Shown: positions 24,462 through 34,455, counted from the stretch's first letter. The stretch: DNA of 41,202 nucleotides from Candidatus Woesearchaeota archaeon (GCA_018302135.1 JAGWAE010000003.1:1-41202); one strand, 5' to 3'. Notes: generated from the sequence alone by a model not told the origin. Made by a program: numbers and translations.

Positions 24462-25798
24462 TTTAGATCAATTGTTTTTCCATTTGCCAAAAATTGCAAA
24501 GTTTTACCAGTTTTATAACCTAAAACTTCAGTTAGTTCAGTAATACCTCCAATATGTGCAACATCTCCATGGCTAGGAATTATTATTTCAGGTTTCACCA
24601 AATCAATCATATCTCTAGCATCTTCTCTAGCGCCGTGCCCAGAAACATGAATATCTTTAAAAATTCTAACTCCTTCTTTCATAAATTGTTTTTCTAATTT
24701 TTGTCTATTTTCAATATTAGGAGATACAGGTATAGTTTTACAAGAAAATATTATATGATCATCATGTACAAATTTAAATGGCAATTTTTTACTGCCAATT
24801 CTAGTTAATATAGAACCTGGTTCAGCTTGATTACCTGTACAAACAACTAAATATTTATCTCTGTCCTTTTCAATTTGTTTTAATTTTCTTTCAACTTGTC
24901 TAGCATAAGTAACTATTTCAACATCACTCATAAACCCACCATAACCAGTATTAATTGCAGCCTTAGTATATTTAGCTAAAGATCTACCCAAAAAAACTAT
25001 ATCTCTATCCAATTTTTTCCCAAACTCAACCATACTTTTCAGTCTTGCAATTTGACTAGCAAAAGTAGTCATAATCATAGCATGACCTTCATTATCTGCA
25101 CCAAACATAACATCTTTTAACATTTCTCTAGCAACATTTTCAGAAGGAGTTTTCATAGGTTGATTAGAGTACAAACTATCTAACAATATTGCCCTAACTT
25201 TACCTTGTTTTCCTAATTCTCTAAGCCTATCATAATCTGGTTTTTTTCCAATAACTGGATTATTATCAAACTTAAAATCATTAGTATACAAAACAATTCC
25301 TTCTGGAGTATGAATAGCAACATTAACAACATCTAAAGTTGAATGAGTAGTTCCAATAAATTCCACTTTAATATTTTTAGAAACTTCAACAGTTGACCCA
25401 GCTTTATTGACAATTACTGGGTTCTTTAATCTTAAATTTTCATCTTCAGCCAAGGTGTTCAGAACTTCTATTGTATAAGGAGTTCCGATTATCTTAGTAT
25501 TATAATTTTTTTCTAAGTATGGAATTGCACCAACATGATCCAAGTGGCAATGTGAAGGCACTATTGCTTTAACATTATTTTTAAAAGAACTCAAAGCAGA
25601 ATCATCTGGGATTGCTCCTAATTTCTGTAAACCTTTAACCGTTAAATTTTTTCTATCTCCTCCTTGCTCTTCAAAATCAACAAGACTAGGCAAATAAAAA
25701 CCCATATCTAATATAACAATTTCATCATTATACTTAACCAAAGTCATATTTTTTCCGACTTCGTTATATCCTCCAACACCAATCACTTGCAAACTCAT
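24458..25798 (-). CDS. rnj: Ribonuclease J (archaeal beta-CASP metallo-beta-lactamase)
   Basis: GGYNEVGKNMTLVKY, HCHLDHVGAIPYL, GTTHSTLDVVNVAIHTPEG, HVSGHGAREDARDMIDLVKPEIIIPSHGD. Confidence 0.94.
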   Translation of the reverse strand: MSLQVIGVGGYNEVGKNMTLVKYNDEIVILDMGFYLPSLVDFEEQGGDRKNLTVKGLQKLGAIPDDSALSSFKNNVKAIVPSHCHLDHVGAIPYLEKNYNTKIIGTPYTIEVLNTLAEDENLRLKNPVIVNKAGSTVEVSKNIKVEFIGTTHSTLDVVNVAIHTPEGIVLYTNDFKFDNNPVIGKKPDYDRLRELGKQGKVRAILLDSLYSNQPMKTPSENVAREMLKDVMFGADNEGHAMIMTTFASQIARLKSMVEFGKKLDRDIVFLGRSLAKYTKAAINTGYGGFMSDVEIVTYARQVERKLKQIEKDRDKYLVVCTGNQAEPGSILTRIGSKKLPFKFVHDDHIIFSCKTIPVSPNIENRQKLEKQFMKEGVRIFKDIHVSGHGAREDARDMIDLVKPEIIIPSHGDVAHIGGITELTEVLGYKTGKTLQFLANGKTIDLK

Positions 25799-25825
25799 AA
25801 TAATTGAAACAGCAAGTTTAGTTTA

Positions 25826-26170
25826 TTAATCTTTCTTTTGATTAAAAGTTAATTTATCTCCAATTTTAAAGTCAAAAGAATTAGGATTAGATTCTATAAT
25901 ATATCTAGGCTTTGATTTAGGTTCTACATATAAATTAAAAGGTTTAACATTCTTTTTTATATCTATCACTTTGTAATTTTCATCCAACCAAACAACATCT
26001 ATACTAAAAAAAACAAATAACATATGAATTGCACCAGAATAGTTTTTCACATCTAAAACCACTGCTTGATTATTTTTTAATTTTCTACTAAACATTAAAC
26101 CTTTAACTGGGTTGATAAACCTAGCATTTTGAACTAAAATTTTATTATTTTTTAGAATTTGCATATTCAC
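25826..26170 (-). CDS. DUF192 family protein
   Basis: ARFINPVKGLMFSRKL...GAIHMLFVFFSIDVVWLDENYKVIDIKKNVKPF. Confidence 0.85.
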   Translation of the reverse strand: MNMQILKNNKILVQNARFINPVKGLMFSRKLKNNQAVVLDVKNYSGAIHMLFVFFSIDVVWLDENYKVIDIKKNVKPFNLYVEPKSKPRYIIESNPNSFDFKIGDKLTFNQKKD

Positions 26171-26246
26171 TACTAATTAAATAATCAGCTTATAAAAGTT
26201 ATCTTTTTTCCAAAAAATTTAAAAAATTCTGCAACATATCTAAATT

Positions 26247-26384
26247 ATGGCTGAACTCAATTACGAAGAGGGCGACATATATAGAGAAAGAGATCTATAC
26301 TGTGATGAAGGCACAGAAGAAGCAATGGACAGTGACGCAATAGATAGTGAAGAAGATGGATTCATGCAAGGCTACAATGAATAA
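26247..26384 (+). CDS. Small acidic hypothetical protein (45 aa)
   Basis: Not in track. MAELNYEEGDIYRERDLYCDEGTEEAMDSDAIDSEEDGFMQGYNE; ATG 26247 to TAA 26384 in an otherwise empty intergenic region. Confidence 0.55.
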   Translation: MAELNYEEGDIYRERDLYCDEGTEEAMDSDAIDSEEDGFMQGYNE

Positions 26385-26432
26385 ATAAAAAATTTCTTTC
26401 TTAAAACTAGGGTTATCTATCTAAACTCAAAA

Positions 26433-26906
26433 TTAATTTCTCTTTAAATCTCTTATTCTTCCATCATAAAATCCCATTATTGAACGCAGATCTTTCTCAT
26501 CACTTTTTTTTGGATATAATGTTTTACCTATACTATTCAAATAAGCTTCAATTTCAGCTATGTGTTTTCTGTCACTCATATTCATAGGATCAACTCCTAT
26601 TACAAATGGTCTAAACTCGGGTGTAAGTTCTCGCAAGAAATAATGAATTATTTGTTTAGGTTTAGTTAAGTCACCCAAACAAGTGATTTTTCTAGAATAG
26701 TGTAAACAAGTTTCACAATTATTTAAACCAACTCGGAAATTTTCTCTATCAGGAACTTCCTCACTAATTTTTTGCAATATATCTCTAAATGATGCAACAT
26801 CTGTAACAGCATCATCTAATCCCATAGTTCCTCTAGCCCCGTCTATATTAGGACTAAAAAATTGTTTATATCTCATACCCATATGAATTATATCGTATTT
26901 ACCCAT
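26433..26906 (-). CDS. Hypothetical protein
   Basis: 157 aa; TATA-like box (ttataaaa, 26931-26938) about 25 nt upstream of ATG. Confidence 0.65.
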   Translation of the reverse strand: MGKYDIIHMGMRYKQFFSPNIDGARGTMGLDDAVTDVASFRDILQKISEEVPDRENFRVGLNNCETCLHYSRKITCLGDLTKPKQIIHYFLRELTPEFRPFVIGVDPMNMSDRKHIAEIEAYLNSIGKTLYPKKSDEKDLRSIMGFYDGRIRDLKRN

Positions 26907-26930
26907 AAAAAATGAAGAATAAAGAATTAC

Positions 26931-26938
26931 TTATAAAA
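26931..26938 (-). promoter_or_regulatory. TATA box candidate
   Basis: ttataaaa about 25 nt upstream of ATG 26906. Confidence 0.5.
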
Positions 26939-26942
26939 CTAT

Positions 26943-27542
26943 TTATTCAGCTGTAAAATCATCAAGAGAAAACTTAAATTCTTTATCACTTTTTATTATT
27001 CCTCTTCTTTTCAAATATTCTTTAGCTAAAACCATAAATATTATTCCTAAACTTTTCTTACCTTTGTTATTACAAGGAATTATTAAATCTAAATTTCTGC
27101 TATCATTATTAGTATCACATAAAGCTATAACAGGTATTCCTAATTTAGAAGCATCAATAACCGCATTCTTATCTGGCCATGGATCAGTAACAATAATTAA
27201 TTTACATTCCATAAAAGTTTCCAAATCAACATTAGTTAAAATTCCTGGGGGATATCTTCCTATAAATGATCTTATTCCTGTAGCGTCAGAAAAAAGTTTT
27301 ACCGCTTTCCATCCATTTTCTCTTCTGCAAGCAACTATAATATCTTTAGGATCAAACTTTGACATTATATTAGCAGCCATATCCAATCTGTTATTTATTT
27401 GTTCTATATTCAAAACAGATAAACCATCTGGTCTTACTTTGTAAATAAACTTAGCCATAAACTTATTTCTAAATTTAGTTCCAATATGCAAACCCGCTTT
27501 CAAGTATTCTTCCAACGGCATTAAAAATTGCTCTTCTGACAT
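26943..27542 (-). CDS. rps2: Ribosomal protein uS2
   Basis: MSEEQFLMPLEEYLKAGLHIGTKFRNKFMAKFIYKVRPDGLSVLNIEQI; GIPVIALCDTNNDSRNLDLIIPCNNKGKKSLGIIF. Second Met (27542) preferred from TATA spacing; track start is 27557. Confidence 0.94.
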   Translation of the reverse strand: MSEEQFLMPLEEYLKAGLHIGTKFRNKFMAKFIYKVRPDGLSVLNIEQINNRLDMAANIMSKFDPKDIIVACRRENGWKAVKLFSDATGIRSFIGRYPPGILTNVDLETFMECKLIIVTDPWPDKNAVIDASKLGIPVIALCDTNNDSRNLDLIIPCNNKGKKSLGIIFMVLAKEYLKRRGIIKSDKEFKFSLDDFTAE

Positions 27543-27566
27543 GATTAAAATGGACAAAATTAGCGG

Positions 27567-27574
27567 TTTATAAA
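27567..27574 (-). promoter_or_regulatory. TATA box candidate for rps2
   Basis: TTTATAAA 25 nt upstream of ATG 27542. Confidence 0.55.
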
Positions 27575-27587
27575 TCTTTTTGTTTTC

Positions 27588-28760
27588 TTAATTGTTATAT
27601 TTAATCTGGTTCTCAATTTTTATTATCTCTTTTAATTTAACTTCTCGCTCTTCTCCAAATATCCCACATTTAATAATAGGTATTTTAAAACCAATAGCTA
27701 AATGAGAAATCGTTGCATCATTAGTTTCTCCAGACCTATGAGAAATAATTAAGTATAATTTATTTTTATTTGCTTCTTCAATAACTTCTTTAGTGCTAAT
27801 TAAACTACCATTTTGATTTGGTTTTATTATCATTGAATTTATAGACTTATTTTTCAAAGCTAACTTTAATCTTTCCATATTAGTAACTGTCAAATCATCC
27901 CCAGTTATCATACATTTAGTCCCAAATTTATTATTCAATTTAGCAAATCCTTTGAAATCTTCTTCCATCAATGGATCTTCAATATAATGTAATTTATACT
28001 TTTCAATTAGCTCAGAAATATATTCCACTTGTTTTTCGGGATTTAACTTTTTATCTCTATAAATATAATTTTTACCATCAAAAAAACTATTGGCTGCCAC
28101 ATCAATTCCTATTTTTAATTCTATTTTAGTTTCATCTTGAACTTCTGAAACAACTTCTTTTAATAAATCTAAAATTTCTTCTATTTTCAAATTTGGTGCC
28201 CAAGCGCCTTCATCAGTCATTTCAACTTTTAATTTCATTTTTTTTAATTTCTTTTTAACTAATTCATGAGCTAGCTTATTAGCATTCATAGCTTCACTAA
28301 AATTTTTAGAATTAAAAGGTAATAATAAAAATTCTTGGAACTCACAATGATTTTCATTCTTAATGTGTTTTCCACCACCAATAACATTTCCTAATGGCTT
28401 ACTAATTTGTCTTGTATCTTTATCTATTGTTTTCCAAACAGAACCTAAACATTTTAGAACTGCATATTCTAAAGCAATTGTTGGATTTGCTCCAAGATTA
28501 GTTTTATTTACAATTGATTCTATCTTTTTTAAATCATCAAAATTATTAATTTCTAATCCTTCAAGTTCTTTACAATCATTTATGAATTTTATACATTCAT
28601 CTATTTTCAAAACATAATCTTTAGCTTCATATTTACCTTTACTTGCCCCACTTGGCGCACTAGCTTCACCTTTACCCTTATCAGATTTTACCTGAATTTT
28701 AATAGTTTCTTCGCCTCTAGAATTCCTAATTTTTTTAGCTTTCACCTTTTTTATAATCAT
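27588..28760 (-). CDS. eno: Enolase
   Basis: Mg/catalytic motifs IGIDVAANSFF, YIEDPLMEED, ITGDDLTVTN, MIIKPNQNGSLIST, SHRSGETNDATISHLAIGF; 390 aa. Confidence 0.95.
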   Translation of the reverse strand: MIIKKVKAKKIRNSRGEETIKIQVKSDKGKGEASAPSGASKGKYEAKDYVLKIDECIKFINDCKELEGLEINNFDDLKKIESIVNKTNLGANPTIALEYAVLKCLGSVWKTIDKDTRQISKPLGNVIGGGKHIKNENHCEFQEFLLLPFNSKNFSEAMNANKLAHELVKKKLKKMKLKVEMTDEGAWAPNLKIEEILDLLKEVVSEVQDETKIELKIGIDVAANSFFDGKNYIYRDKKLNPEKQVEYISELIEKYKLHYIEDPLMEEDFKGFAKLNNKFGTKCMITGDDLTVTNMERLKLALKNKSINSMIIKPNQNGSLISTKEVIEEANKNKLYLIISHRSGETNDATISHLAIGFKIPIIKCGIFGEEREVKLKEIIKIENQIKYNN

Positions 28761-28781
28761 AAATCTGATAGAATTAATTGG

Positions 28782-28789
28782 TTTATAAA
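28782..28789 (-). promoter_or_regulatory. TATA box candidate for eno
   Basis: TTTATAAA about 22-29 nt upstream of ATG 28760. Confidence 0.55.
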
Positions 28790-28806
28790 ATTAACTACGA
28801 GAAGGT

Positions 28807-29424
28807 TCAAATTATCGTATTTTTTCTAGGTATATAGAATTCCTTATTATCAGTAAGATATCCAAATTTAGGAATTACTCTTTTTCCAGATTCATTCCAT
28901 CGAAGCTTAACAGGATTACTATCAAGTCTTAGTGGATCTTCCGTGTTAATTAAGCAAAATACAATTTCTTTTTCTTTCATCACTTTTTCTTTCATCATTT
29001 CTACAAACAACCTGTCCTCCAACTCTTTCAGTGCATTATCTAAACCGCCCATATCTGTTATCGCAGTTAATCCTAATCCAGATTGATGATATCTTTTAAC
29101 TAATTGACTTATACAATTCACATCTGCATCAAAGGGTAAATTTTTTGTATCTCTTCTATCCATAGCTCTAAGGCTTAAAGCATACCTTACAAATTCAGTA
29201 GTTGAAACCGTAACTCGCCTATTAAATATAGAAGAATAGTTACTTTCTCTTTCATCAGGGCCTACAATGAATGAGGAATAGTTAGGAAAACCACGAAAAG
29301 ATGTAATGTAAGGTTTTCCAGTTATAGGATTAGTAGTATTTGTTGCAAGATTTCCCTCATAAACTGTTTTTCTAGGATTCATCTGAACATTTAACTGTGC
29401 TTTTCTTTGCGTGTCTTCATCCAT
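28807..29424 (-). CDS. Hypothetical protein
   Basis: 205 aa; GGAG-like SD upstream and TTTATAAA at ~29475. Confidence 0.65.
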   Translation of the reverse strand: MDEDTQRKAQLNVQMNPRKTVYEGNLATNTTNPITGKPYITSFRGFPNYSSFIVGPDERESNYSSIFNRRVTVSTTEFVRYALSLRAMDRRDTKNLPFDADVNCISQLVKRYHQSGLGLTAITDMGGLDNALKELEDRLFVEMMKEKVMKEKEIVFCLINTEDPLRLDSNPVKLRWNESGKRVIPKFGYLTDNKEFYIPRKNTII

Positions 29425-29531
29425 TTTTTTCTCCGAACAACATAAATTTTAACAAAATTAGTAAAAATTAGTTATTTATAAACATTTCTATTTTGTCACA
29501 ACTAAGAAATAGTACTATAAAAAAATAAAAG

Positions 29532-29723
29532 TTAAGGCATAGGCCTTTTAATTGTAATTGGTAAAATATCTTGCTCTAATTCAAGTTTAGCTATTTCTAT
29601 CGTGCTATAATTTATTTTTTTAAGTTCTTCAGGACTTAATTTTAATAAAAGTGGAGCACCCATAGCTAACTGTAATGCTCTAGCACCAATTATTCTAGCT
29701 TTTTCATATTTAGTGTAATTCAT
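29532..29723 (-). CDS. rpoK: DNA-directed RNA polymerase subunit K (Rpo6/Rpb6)
   Basis: 63 aa; YEKARIIGARALQLAMGAPLLL...IAKLELEQDILPITIKRPMP. Confidence 0.92.
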   Translation of the reverse strand: MNYTKYEKARIIGARALQLAMGAPLLLKLSPEELKKINYSTIEIAKLELEQDILPITIKRPMP

Positions 29724-30508
29724 TTTGTTAACTCCTTTCTTAATTGTTCAGAAGCTTTTTTAGCTAATCCAATGGCACTATCAACTTCTTCCAAACTAAA
29801 ACCAATACTTCCACCTTTTTGCATAGCATGTATTTGTCCATCTTCAGATATTGCAACGCTTAATCTTGCATCAACAGATTCTTCTTCTTGTCTGTTTGTA
29901 TCAACAATCAAACTTTGTCCAATCTTAAAAATAGTACATGTTATTGGTGTTGATTTTATTGGTACTTTTGTTTTAGTAAATTCACCAAATTGAACTTTGT
30001 CTTTTTCTAATTTAGGCAATACTGCAACTCTTAAAGCAGCAATAGCAGCCAAAGCAGCAGCATCAATTAGATTACCATCATCATTTATAGTATAAATATC
30101 CAATAAGATATTCCAAACCAACTCGCCTTCTCTAATACAAAGCTTTTTCAAATCAATCATTCCAGACTCTCTAATTCCTCTATCAACTATTCTTGCTAGT
30201 TCAACAGATTGTGGATCAGGTGGTCCGGGCAAAAACAAAGGAGATGACAATGGTAACAATTCAGAGTTAGTAATTAAATTTCCTTGATCCAATGTATCTG
30301 GATAAGGAGTACCAACATCCATTTTTACTCCAGCTATAACTTCCGTATCTCCAATTTTAACTCTTGCAGAACCTTCTGCTTTGTTGGATACATTATAACT
30401 AATTTCTATTGGTTGTCTGAACTCGTTAAATTGTCTTCCATCTATTCTTGTTTTTTTATTTATCAATAAGTTAATGTAATTATTTGATCTATTACCGTGA
30501 TCGTTCAT
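29720..30508 (-). CDS. rrp42: Exosome complex subunit Rrp42
   Basis: RIDGRQFNEFRQPIEISYNVSNKAEGSARVKIGDTEVIAGVKMDVGTPYPDTLDQGNLITNSELLPLSSP. Confidence 0.93.
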   Translation of the reverse strand: MNDHGNRSNNYINLLINKKTRIDGRQFNEFRQPIEISYNVSNKAEGSARVKIGDTEVIAGVKMDVGTPYPDTLDQGNLITNSELLPLSSPLFLPGPPDPQSVELARIVDRGIRESGMIDLKKLCIREGELVWNILLDIYTINDDGNLIDAAALAAIAALRVAVLPKLEKDKVQFGEFTKTKVPIKSTPITCTIFKIGQSLIVDTNRQEEESVDARLSVAISEDGQIHAMQKGGSIGFSLEEVDSAIGLAKKASEQLRKELTK

Positions 30509-31215
30509 TTTAATGCCTCCTTATACTTATCTTTTAAAGCTTTCACTTGAACTTCTTTTATTCCCTCGCAAGCTTTCTTGGCCATTTTTAAAGCTTCTTT
30601 AATTTCTTCTTGAGACATATTTCCATCCATCTGCAATAAAGTAACCTGCCCAGTTCTTGTTCCCATTGCAACAGGTAAATCGGTAGCACCTTCAGGATGA
30701 TCTTCTTCCTCTTTGGTTAAATCTACACAAATTTTATCTGAAATTTTACCAACTGCAACCGAACTAATTAAATCCTTCATTGGTATTCCAGCATCTGCTA
30801 GTGCCAAAGATGCAGCATTAATTCCTGCAGTTCTTGTACCAGCATCTGCTTGTGTTATGTAAACATAAATATCAATTCCTGTGTAAGCAAATTTGCTTAA
30901 ATCTAACACTGGTTCTAATGCATCTACAGTTACCATAGAAATTTCAGTACTTCTTCTACTTGGACCAGGTCTTTTCCTTTCCGTTACTGAAAAACTAAGC
31001 AAATCATAAATACATTTTAATTTACCTTTCTTTGGATCTTGCAAAAAGCTTGGAAATAATTCTCTAGGACCATAAACTGCAGCTATTGCAACAGTCTTTC
31101 CCATTCTAAACATAGCACTTCCAGCTGCTCTTTTTATAATTCCAACTTTGGCTTCCAATTCTCTGACTTCATCAAATTTACGACCATCAAAACGTTTACT
31201 GTATGTCATTTTCAT
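30505..31215 (-). CDS. rrp41: Exosome complex exonuclease subunit Rrp41
   Basis: KRFDGRKFDEVRELEAKVGIIKRAAGSAMFRMGKTVAIAAVYGPRE; start moved to ATG behind GGGAG (track start 31230). Confidence 0.94.
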   Translation of the reverse strand: MKMTYSKRFDGRKFDEVRELEAKVGIIKRAAGSAMFRMGKTVAIAAVYGPRELFPSFLQDPKKGKLKCIYDLLSFSVTERKRPGPSRRSTEISMVTVDALEPVLDLSKFAYTGIDIYVYITQADAGTRTAGINAASLALADAGIPMKDLISSVAVGKISDKICVDLTKEEEDHPEGATDLPVAMGTRTGQVTLLQMDGNMSQEEIKEALKMAKKACEGIKEVQVKALKDKYKEALK

Positions 31216-31927
31216 TACTCTCCCTTTCATTAATAATTTCTCTAGGTTTCACATTCAGATAAGCGCTAATCTTATCCGTTAATCCTTCAGAATGTGCTTC
31301 ATTTTCAATTTTTCTTATTGTCTCTTCAGATTTTCTTTCATTTTCGGGATCAGTTCCAGCTATCCAAACTAAACCATTTTGACCAACAACAACATTGCAG
31401 CCAGTAGCATCTTTTATCATACTTATCATACTACCTTGCTTTCCAATTATTCTTGGAACTCTTGAAGATTCAACTTCAATTAATCTTCCAGTGCCTAATT
31501 TTCTGCATCCAGGCATTTTTAAGCTTGCATCAATTATTTTTGATGACATAACTTTGATAATTTTAGCAACTACCAAATCACCTGGCGCATAATATTGTGA
31601 TAAATCAGCATCATTAGGTATAAAGTCTCTGCTTCCTTCTTTCAACGAAACATTCATATTAAATGCCCATCCGAAATCAACTCTCCATCCACTAAAACCT
31701 ACATCTGTTACCCTACCAATCACAGTATCATTTTTTTTAGGAATATATTTTCCACCTAATGGAATCACTTTTATTAATCTTCCATCTAAGTTAAATAATC
31801 CTAATTTTGAAGATATTATTTTATCTCCTTCTCTAAATGCTCCTTCGCTAGGCAAATAGTCCATGCCATCTGCCAATTCTTGTCCAGGAACAACAATTTC
31901 TCGTTCTTTTACTAATATATTTACCAT
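31196..31927 (-). CDS. rrp4: Exosome complex RNA-binding subunit Rrp4
   Basis: REIVVPGQELADG, S1 region PKKNDTVIGRVTDVGFSGWRVDFG, KH region RVPRIIGKQGSMISMIKDATGCNVVVGQNGLVWI. Confidence 0.93.
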   Translation of the reverse strand: MVNILVKEREIVVPGQELADGMDYLPSEGAFREGDKIISSKLGLFNLDGRLIKVIPLGGKYIPKKNDTVIGRVTDVGFSGWRVDFGWAFNMNVSLKEGSRDFIPNDADLSQYYAPGDLVVAKIIKVMSSKIIDASLKMPGCRKLGTGRLIEVESSRVPRIIGKQGSMISMIKDATGCNVVVGQNGLVWIAGTDPENERKSEETIRKIENEAHSEGLTDKISAYLNVKPREIINERESNENDIQ

Positions 31928-31941
31928 TTTTGTTCTCCTTA

Positions 31942-32637
31942 TTATTTCTTTGAAATCATTTTTGACTCTAATCTACCTTGTGACATTCCATTAAGCTTGT
32001 CAAACAATTCGTTTTGCAAACCTGCAGGAACTTCAACAACAACAGTTAATGAACCATTGTTATTCCAAGTTTCATTCAAAATAGTAGAATAAAGTTTTAT
32101 AACTCCATAAGATCTTCCAGCCACATCAGCAGGAATTGTTAATTGTACTTGTCTTAACTCATAAGCTATAGGAATTATATTATTTATTTTCCTAACAATT
32201 TCCTGTATTTGCTGTTCAGCCGGTTTAAATTCATCAATATTAACTTTGGCTTGAGCCATAGCATTTTCAATTCTTAATGGAGGATGAGGTATATTTGTTT
32301 TAGGATCAACTGCATTTCGAGAAATTAAAGAAATTATCTTTTTCTTTTTATCTTCTCTTAGCTTATTTTTATATTCTGTAGTTAATTGCACTTCTCCTTC
32401 TTTCAAAACAATTTCAGCAACAGTTCTTAAAACATCAGTTCCAAAAATAGCTTTCAAACTAGTTTCAGCTACTCTTTCACCTTTTTTAACATCTTTAAAA
32501 ACATCATCGCTAACAACTGCATCGTCAAAAGTTGCTTTGCCATGTCTAAACTCCATGGCTTTTTCGCAATCTACTAGAATCTCAAAATTTAATCCTTGTT
32601 TTTTCAATCTACAAATAACTGCATCATCTACATTCAT
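31942..32637 (-). CDS. Ribosome maturation protein SBDS/Sdo1
   Basis: DAVICRLKKQGLNFEILVDCEKAMEFRHGK, ETSLKAIFGTDVLRTVAEIVLKEGEVQLTTEYKNKLREDKKKKIISLISRNAVDPKTNIPHPPLRIENAM. Confidence 0.94.
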   Translation of the reverse strand: MNVDDAVICRLKKQGLNFEILVDCEKAMEFRHGKATFDDAVVSDDVFKDVKKGERVAETSLKAIFGTDVLRTVAEIVLKEGEVQLTTEYKNKLREDKKKKIISLISRNAVDPKTNIPHPPLRIENAMAQAKVNIDEFKPAEQQIQEIVRKINNIIPIAYELRQVQLTIPADVAGRSYGVIKLYSTILNETWNNNGSLTVVVEVPAGLQNELFDKLNGMSQGRLESKMISKK

Positions 32638-33353
32638 TTTGTATATTTCCTCAAGTCTTCCTTAGTTATTTTTTTGAATTTCTTATCAGTCATATTAATT
32701 ATACATCCGTCTAATCTTTCAAGATTGAAATCCTTTCCTAATACTCTTTTCAAAGCACTGATTCCTAATCTCATTCCATCATCTAATGTCATTACATCTT
32801 TGTACTCTTTTTCTAAAATTTCTTTTAGCTCATCTTCAGCTTCACCAATTGCTGTAGCTTTATATTCCCAATAAATTCCAGTTGGATCTGTTAAGAATAA
32901 TCTTGGTCTACTATTTACGCCAGCAATTAACAATGAAACTCCAAAAGGTCTTGCTCCACCATATTGTGTAAACTGTTGTTTTATATTACATATTTCTTTT
33001 ACCAAACTATAGGCATCCATAGTTTCATCATAAGTAACTCTATGTTGTTGTGCCATTACCTGCGCTTTTTCTATTAATATTCTAGCATCAGAAACAATAC
33101 CTGCAGCTACAGCCGCTATATTATCATCAATTTGAAAAACCTTTTCTATTGTAGCACTAACTACTAATTTTTCAATTATTCTTTTATCTGCCAATAATAT
33201 AACTCCATCTTTACAAGTTATTCCTAAAGCAGAAGTTCCTTGTTTTACTGTTTTTTTAGCATATTCTACTTGTAATAATCTTCCATCTGGGCTAAACATT
33301 GTACTTGCCCTATCGTAACCCATCATTTGATGAGATAATTCACCTTGTTGCAT
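32634..33353 (-). CDS. psmA: Proteasome subunit alpha
   Basis: MGYDRASTMFSPDGRLLQVEYAKKTVKQGTSALGITCKDGVILLADKR...QYGGARPFGVSLLIAGV. Confidence 0.95.
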   Translation of the reverse strand: MQQGELSHQMMGYDRASTMFSPDGRLLQVEYAKKTVKQGTSALGITCKDGVILLADKRIIEKLVVSATIEKVFQIDDNIAAVAAGIVSDARILIEKAQVMAQQHRVTYDETMDAYSLVKEICNIKQQFTQYGGARPFGVSLLIAGVNSRPRLFLTDPTGIYWEYKATAIGEAEDELKEILEKEYKDVMTLDDGMRLGISALKRVLGKDFNLERLDGCIINMTDKKFKKITKEDLRKYTK

Positions 33354-33687
33354 TTTTAATTTCCTCCTTTTTGATAAACTTTTGTTTTGCTTTATTCAAT
33401 GTACCAGAAACACCAATAACATTAAAAATTACATTTCCTTTTATCAAGCTCAAAGCCATTTTTACTTCATTTAAATATTTAGGATTTGCTTTTATAATCC
33501 CTTTGTTTTTTACCCAGCAATCACTTATTACTGAAAAACCAGACCTAGCTATTCCGAATTCTCCTAAAAACTTAAGACATTCACTTTCCACAGTAGATTG
33601 AGCTCTAGCTCTATCAAACTTTTCAGCAATTACTTCAAATACTATATAACGTTTTTTTTCTTTTAACGCTGGTAACAAAGGTTTCAT
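33340..33687 (-). CDS. rnp2: Ribonuclease P protein component 2 (Pop5/Rpp14)
   Basis: KPLLPALKEKKRYIVFEVIAE...LKFLGEFGIARSGFSVISDCWVKNKGIIKANPKYLNEVKMALSLI. Confidence 0.88.
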   Translation of the reverse strand: MKPLLPALKEKKRYIVFEVIAEKFDRARAQSTVESECLKFLGEFGIARSGFSVISDCWVKNKGIIKANPKYLNEVKMALSLIKGNVIFNVIGVSGTLNKAKQKFIKKEEIKNATR

Positions 33688-33747
33688 ATTACAACCTTGA
33701 GAAGACTAACGCCTTTCTCTTTCATTCAAAAAAAGTTAGAGCTAAGT

Positions 33748-34455
33748 TTATTTATAAACCTTTCTACTTCTAGAATTAGCCCACCTTTGAGCAAAACCAG
33801 GAATTTCTGAACAACCAAGAACACCTAATCTATAATCCATATTAGTAGGTTTGTCATCAGGCCCTATAGATCTACAATTAAGAACATTTACAGGATAAGA
33901 TCTAAATCTAACCACTTTCCCAGATTCAGGAGGAACAAAATAAATATTTTTACCTCTTTCATATTTTTGAACTTCAGACATTTTAGTCGGAAATCCTTGT
34001 TCGTTTAATGAGTCCAAATCAGCAAAACAAATTTGATCTAAACATTCTTCCAATAATTCAACATTTTTAGCAACTACTGTTCCACATTCAAATCTATGTT
34101 CAGACTTAACTTGTAAACCCATAAAACCATCTTCATTAGGTTCAAAGTAAGCATCTAAAAAAGTATCACTCCCACCATTATTACCAATCACGAAATAATC
34201 ATATAAATTTCTAACTCTTTTACCATATAATTTAGAGTTTTCAAAATTATCACTAGGTCGAAGCTCAAAGTTTCCATTATAAGCTTCAATCATATTAAGA
34301 AAATGTCTTGTAAATACTGGGACAACTGGCATAACTAATCTATATCTATCTAGATGATGAGGTTCATCTATCCATTTTCTACGCAATCCCATCTCTCTCT
34401 GAGTTATACCCATTCCATATTGTGGTACTAAAATTGAATTTGACATTTCACACAA
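33748..34455 (-). CDS. Hypothetical protein
   Basis: 235 aa ORF; no family recognised. Confidence 0.65.
   Translation of the reverse strand: MCEMSNSILVPQYGMGITQREMGLRRKWIDEPHHLDRYRLVMPVVPVFTRHFLNMIEAYNGNFELRPSDNFENSKLYGKRVRNLYDYFVIGNNGGSDTFLDAYFEPNEDGFMGLQVKSEHRFECGTVVAKNVELLEECLDQICFADLDSLNEQGFPTKMSEVQKYERGKNIYFVPPESGKVVRFRSYPVNVLNCRSIGPDDKPTNMDYRLGVLGCSEIPGFAQRWANSRSRKVYK

Noticed and set aside
27064-33601. Plus-strand ORFs 27064, 28363, 29772, 30284, 31395, 32596, 33299
   Set aside because: All antisense to well-identified genes (rps2, eno, rrp42, rrp4, psmA, pop5).
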